Assembly: GCA_005408345.1 (NCBI GenBank)
Contig: SEMN01000008.1
Coordinates: 3,038,001 to 3,102,000 of the forward strand
DNA length: 64,000 nt
Direction: 5' to 3'
From: Macquaria australasica
Taxonomy: Eukaryota; Chordata; Actinopteri; Centrarchiformes; Percichthyidae
Shown: positions 59,706-64,000 of the stretch, piece by piece
How the letters are laid out: each line of letters begins with the position of its first letter
Position numbering within the stretch: position 1 is the first letter of the stretch
Notes under the pieces: model-generated
Database searches by the model: none
Told to the model about the DNA's origin: nothing
Seen by the model: the letters and a program-made list of their open reading frames with translations, nothing else
Program-made: the position numbers and the translations under genes

Positions 59706-61084
59706 AAAATGCAATATTTTAAAATGAGTACCTACTATTACCATTCATAACCACTTCCACATGATTATTGGTAGATATAAGACAGTAGAAAGATAATTAT
59801 GAGTTTCTTTTATTTCTTATGGATCATAATTTTACTCACATTTGGATGATTTTGCAGATGTTTGGAATTAATAAGTGCACCAGAATATGCAGAATCATAT
59901 TATTCACTCAGGAATTCCCTGGTCTTCCATCACTTATGAATACATTACTTATCATTACTCCCAACTTTGATAAAAATGACGGAATCTGAATAGTGTTATA
60001 GTTATTAAAGCTCTCGCTCTGTGGTCATGCTGCTGCGAGGCGTTCACTATGTCTTACAGTAAGGAAAGCTGCGTGTGTCTGAGAATAAGTATGTAGCCGC
60101 TCCTCCCACAGCACTTACTTTGTTTCTTTGGGCTGCTGCAGGTCCACCTATGGAGCTGGTTGCCTGAAGGACAAGAGCTGTTTATTGAACATTTGCTACA
60201 GGTCTGCAGTCAGGGGAGGGGCTCAATACTTGCAGGACTTCCCTCTCTAGTTCTCCCAGCAGGTAGATATGGACACACTAACAGCCTAGTTTGCTGCTCT
60301 GTCCACCTGTGGCTCAAATCCCTCCCCCACTTATTTGTACTCCCTGTGAAGAGGTTTCTACATGTACTTGAGTGTGTGTATTTTAAAGAACTGTACTCTG
60401 TAGTGCATCATACAACCTGTCATCATGAGCCAACTGCTGTGTCCTGTTTATGTCCTTCATCTGAGAAACATGAAATACATGACGTTAGCTTTCCCAAGGT
60501 GTGGAATCCACCGCAGAAAGTCTGACTTTTGCTCCAGTCTAGACCTGCATTCTAACTTCACAGTGGCTAATACATTTATGATGTGTCTCTACAGACAATC
60601 CCTCCCTTACTCACTTGTCTGCTCTCACTCAAATCCATCTGTGGTTGGTAAGTAATGTGGCTGATTGCTAGTACAATATGTAACAGGAAAGGCAAGGTGT
60701 GTTTTCTTCTTTTGGCTGTAGCTGTGACTCACTGGCAGTGTTGCTGTGATGCTAATACAGTAGATCCTGAACAGCTGTGGTGAGGCATTATGGATAGACA
60801 ATAACAGATCTATACAAACAAGTATTGACATGTTTGCAGAGATATTAGCACATAACATTTTTTCACTGCCACATAGTGGCTACAGCAGGGCACTGTAATT
60901 AACATAAGTCTCACATGAAAACCATTCATCTCCAGTTTTGATGATTTGCTTTATCTTTTTAAAACAATAGCAATATATACTAAAAACAACTAAACAAATT
61001 AAAACAACAAACAAACTAAAAAAACACATTTCACATTTTTTAAACCCCCATTCCAACATCAATTATTAACACTCACCTAACACC

Positions 61085-61215
61085 TAGGTATATACTGTAT
61101 GTATATATATACACTGTATATATAACCAGCATTCCATACCTTTACATACATACCTGCAAATTGCATTAAATACCTGTGCACACGTGTCTATATATACAGT
61201 ATAGATTCAATGTAT
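61085..61215. repeat. TATA/GTATA low-complexity tract
   Basis: Alternating TATATAC/GTATAT sequence with partial self-complementarity, for example ACTGTATGTATATATATACA. A similar tract follows at 61735-61810 (ATACAGTATACAGTATATG and CATACATACATACAC). Confidence 0.8.
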
Positions 61216-63274
61216 AGTTATGTTTGATTTAGTTCCATTGAAGCACCTTGCCTCACCAATTGCATGCATACTATATTCTGTCTTTCACTACCAATATACA
61301 ACATATTATCACGCACTATCATTGCACATATTTTGAGTTAAAGAATGGCCTTAGTTTTAGTTCAATTTTTAGTTAAGATCTTAGTTTATTATTTATCTTT
61401 TGTTATTGTTGTTATTTCCTACATGTGCATATATTTATGCAAACCAATCACCAGACAAGAACATCAGATTCTAAAAAATGTTTCTACAAAACCCTGGATT
61501 ACATTCAATGACAACATTTTTTTAAATTCTTGTTTTCTACAATATATACACGGCATGGTAAAGGGTAGGGAAAGACTGTGGTTACAGTTAATAAAAAGGC
61601 AAATGTTAATTGCAGGTCTGTGATGGGGCACAGAGTTTGGTTTCCTGCATGACAGTTAAAAAGCCTGTCCACCACCTCTATTTCCACACCTTTACTTTCA
61701 ACTTTCCTACATATAGGGTGCACAAATTCTTGATATAGTATGCACATACAGTATACAGTATATGTACATGTATACATATCCACAAATACATACATACATA
61801 CACAAAACAAAAACCATTTAAAAAAAATTAATATAATTAAAATGATTTACAAAATGTTGAGTGTGATAATTATGTCAAATAGTCCAGAGACACATGTTCA
61901 AGTATGACCCTATGCCAGCTAGATAGACAGGGTTTCTTATCTGTAATCGAGTTTAAGAAAAGACATTTTCATTCACAACTGACATGCACCTCCATGAGTT
62001 GAAATCATTTTCCAAATCTGTGAATAATGTCAACAAACAGATTAGCACCCACCTGAAACACGGCTTTTCTTTAATTCTCATTTTATATAAAAAAAGAACA
62101 TTTGGGGGATACTATGTTTTCATCTGACTGCTGCAATGGTAACATACAGCTGGAAAGAATGTTTCCTAATTGTCAGCTAATTAATTGAATTACCCACTAT
62201 TATTTAAAATGCTATAATGGGCTCTTAATTTTGATTATTTAAGAGTACTTTAAACATTGACCCAATCTATGAATATGATTATGTCTGATTGATTTTGCAT
62301 TTGACCAATTTTGTCACTATTATCAGATTTTGATTACCCAAAATAAAAGGAACAGCCAGCACATCCATCTGTATTTAAATGTTACAGCTCAAAATGTCCA
62401 TTAAATGAATAAAAGCAGGAAAAATAGTACTTAATCTGTCTGACTGGGCAATGATTATTTAATTATACACACTGCTGTCAATAATGTTGAAATCAGCAAA
62501 AGAAGACCAATGATGTTTGTTAGCCCACTGTAAAACACTGGAGGCCTACTCTCTCTTCATTCAATTCATCCACGCTCACCATGTGCACTGAGAAAATAAT
62601 TGCATTTTCATGTTCCATTAGTCATAATTTTGTGCAAAAAGAAACAACATCAGCGCTAATCAGGTTGAAATAAACGTGATCAAATAAGTGGAAGGGTGTA
62701 TTTTAGTGTGGAGAAGACATTACAATAATGAGTGAGACACTTGGGAGTTACAGGAAATCAATTTATGCACTTCAGAAACCCCAGTGATGTCTGCTGGATC
62801 AAGCACTCTAGTCTGAACTCCCATTGGTCACATGGCACTTATCTCAAAGAGGATTATCATTAACCTCTGCATACTGGACAAATTCCCTACCCAGCTCCCT
62901 CATTGTCTCCACCTAATTATCCCCAAGTTTAATTGGCTAAATAAATCACTGCTTTGCCATAACAACTTTGGTGTGGGGTGCATGTCTTGAACTAAATAGG
63001 CAAATAAGGATATTGAATCCCGAGGTCATCTGGACATATTGAACAAACGGCAGGGTTAGCTGAGCAAGGATACTGTAGTTCTGTCTATAAGTTCCAGCTA
63101 GCTATGAATCTCCAGTCCGTAAGTCCCCATCTAGCTTGCAAAAAGCCATATCAGGGCATGATGAAGTTGTTTTTGGACCAGTGGAGAATTCTCTTCACCG
63201 AGGTACAGTGTCGGTATGTTGCTAATGAATTTATAGTGCTGTGATAGGATTTTAGAGAATACAATGTGACATCC

Positions 63275-63748
63275 TGGCATCAAGGAGGCAAAGCGGAGCC
63301 ATCAGGAGAGACTGGAGAGAGACCTCAACACCAGCAACACCAGCAACACCAAAGACATGTGGCAAGCGATCTAGACAATCACAGGCTACAAAAGCAGGAG
63401 CACCCCCATCATGTGTGAGGCCACATTGTTGAGGATATCAAAGCAAGCTCCAATGTGTTAATCTCATCTGGCAAAGAGTCAGCTGTCAAGTCTACTCTGC
63501 CTCCAGAAGACCTGCCACTGTCAGGATCCACTGTGAATGTGAGAAGAATCCTGCTGAGAGTGAATATGAATAATGCTGTTGGGCCTGATAACATCCCTGG
63601 TCCTGTACTAAGAACAAGTGTCAGTCAGCTAGTTGACGTCATTACTGACGTTTTTAACATAGCACTGTGACAGGAGATTGTTCCCACCTGCTTCAACAGA
63701 ACCACCCTCGTCCCTGTACCAAAAAGGTCTGAAGTGTCTACTTTAAAT
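63275..63748 (+). pseudogene. LINE fragment, Rex1/CR1-like reverse transcriptase
   Basis: Broken coding sequence. AKRSHQERLERDLNTSNTSN and KDMWQAI, then a stop and TITGYKSRS, correspond to the linker before the RT. After a deletion, VRRILLRVNMNNAVGPDNIPGP, LRTSVSQLVDVITDVFNIAL, a stop, and IVPTCFNRTTLVPVPKRSEVS follow the order of the Rex1/Babar-type RT N-terminus. At least two in-frame stops and one shift show decay. It ends abruptly where the following fragment begins. Confidence 0.75.
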
Positions 63749-64000
63749 GCGGCACGTTTACTGACAAGAACCAGAAAAAGAGATCATATTTCTCCAATAT
63801 TAGCTTCTCTACACTGGCTCCCTGTAAAATCCAGAATAGAATTTAAAATCCTTCTCCTCACCTTCAAAGCCCTAAATGGTCAGGCACCATCATATCTTAA
63901 AGAGCTCATAGTACCCTATTACCCCACTAGAGCACTGCGCTCCCAGAATGCAGGGTTCCTTGTGGTTCCTAGAGTCTCTAAAAAGTAGAATGGGAGCCAG
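63749..64000 (+). pseudogene. LINE fragment, L2/CR1-group RT C-terminal domain (runs off window)
   Basis: ARLLTRTRKRDHISPILASL followed by HWLPVKSRIEFKILLLTFKALNG split over the next bases, then APSYLKEL and TRALRSQNAGFLVVPRVS. This is the same C-terminal block seen in the L2-type element at 8317-9275, diverged. A stop codon follows VSKK near 63986. It continues past the window. Confidence 0.75.

Larger units (their letters stand above)
59144..63270. other. Upstream flank beyond Rex3, gene-less
   Basis: AT-rich DNA without recognisable host exons. It includes a dispersed repeat (59290-59705), TATA/TACA-rich low-complexity stretches (about 61085-61215 and 61735-61810), and a low-repeat segment at about 62130-62720 with many TAAT/ATTA motifs and the string ATCAGCGCTAATCAGGTTGA that could be conserved noncoding DNA. 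The short open frames, for example at 60160-60525 and 61345-61623, have no recognisable domain. Confidence 0.65.

Noticed and set aside
60160..60655. 121- and 76-codon plus-strand frames
   Set aside because: No domain, no coding signature; the cysteine- and histidine-rich runs come from tandem-like CTCCCTCCC and CACTTGTC sequence.

Overview
This is a piece of a vertebrate nuclear genome, almost certainly a teleost fish. It has long introns with GT-AG splice sites and CA/GT microsatellites. Its retrotransposons are fish-typical: a nearly complete Rex3 (RTE clade) with a GATG tail, and a 5'-truncated LINE of the L2/CR1 group. There are no operons, ribosome binding sites or prokaryotic features.

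One host gene is recognisable: the 5' half of epha7, an Eph receptor tyrosine kinase, on the minus strand. Five coding exons were placed at base level: exon 1 (37239-37332, signal peptide), exon 2 (35617-35681), exon 3 (34341-35010, ephrin-binding domain and start of the cysteine-rich region), exon 4 (17328-17483, cysteine-rich) and exon 5 (6892-7227, first fibronectin III domain). All have consensus splice sites and phases that join into 440 uninterrupted codons plus one base. The second FN3 domain, transmembrane segment, kinase and SAM domain must lie beyond position 1; no exon 6 was seen in 1-6891. Introns 3 (16.9 kb) and 4 (10.1 kb) are long and hold old repeats and some candidate regulatory DNA. 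A CpG- and CCAAT-containing segment next to exon 1 (37333-37600) is the likely promoter.

From about 37.6 to 64 kb I see no host gene. This upstream flank holds a (GT)31 tract, candidate conserved noncoding DNA (39.3-39.6 and 62.5-62.7 kb), and a perfect 71-bp inverted repeat whose arms lie 2.9 kb apart. It also holds a 0.58-kb non-autonomous DNA transposon filled with its own minisatellite (50.8-51.4 kb), the Rex3 element (55.86-59.14 kb), and two LINE fragments abutting at the window end.

No wholly new biological system is evident. The best leads are the transposon with a minisatellite core, the 71-bp inverted repeat, the 48-bp inverted repeat at the Rex3 5' end, and an intronic repeat carrying CRE and nuclear-receptor-type motifs. 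All family names come from reading the sequence and recall of family hallmarks, not from database searches.
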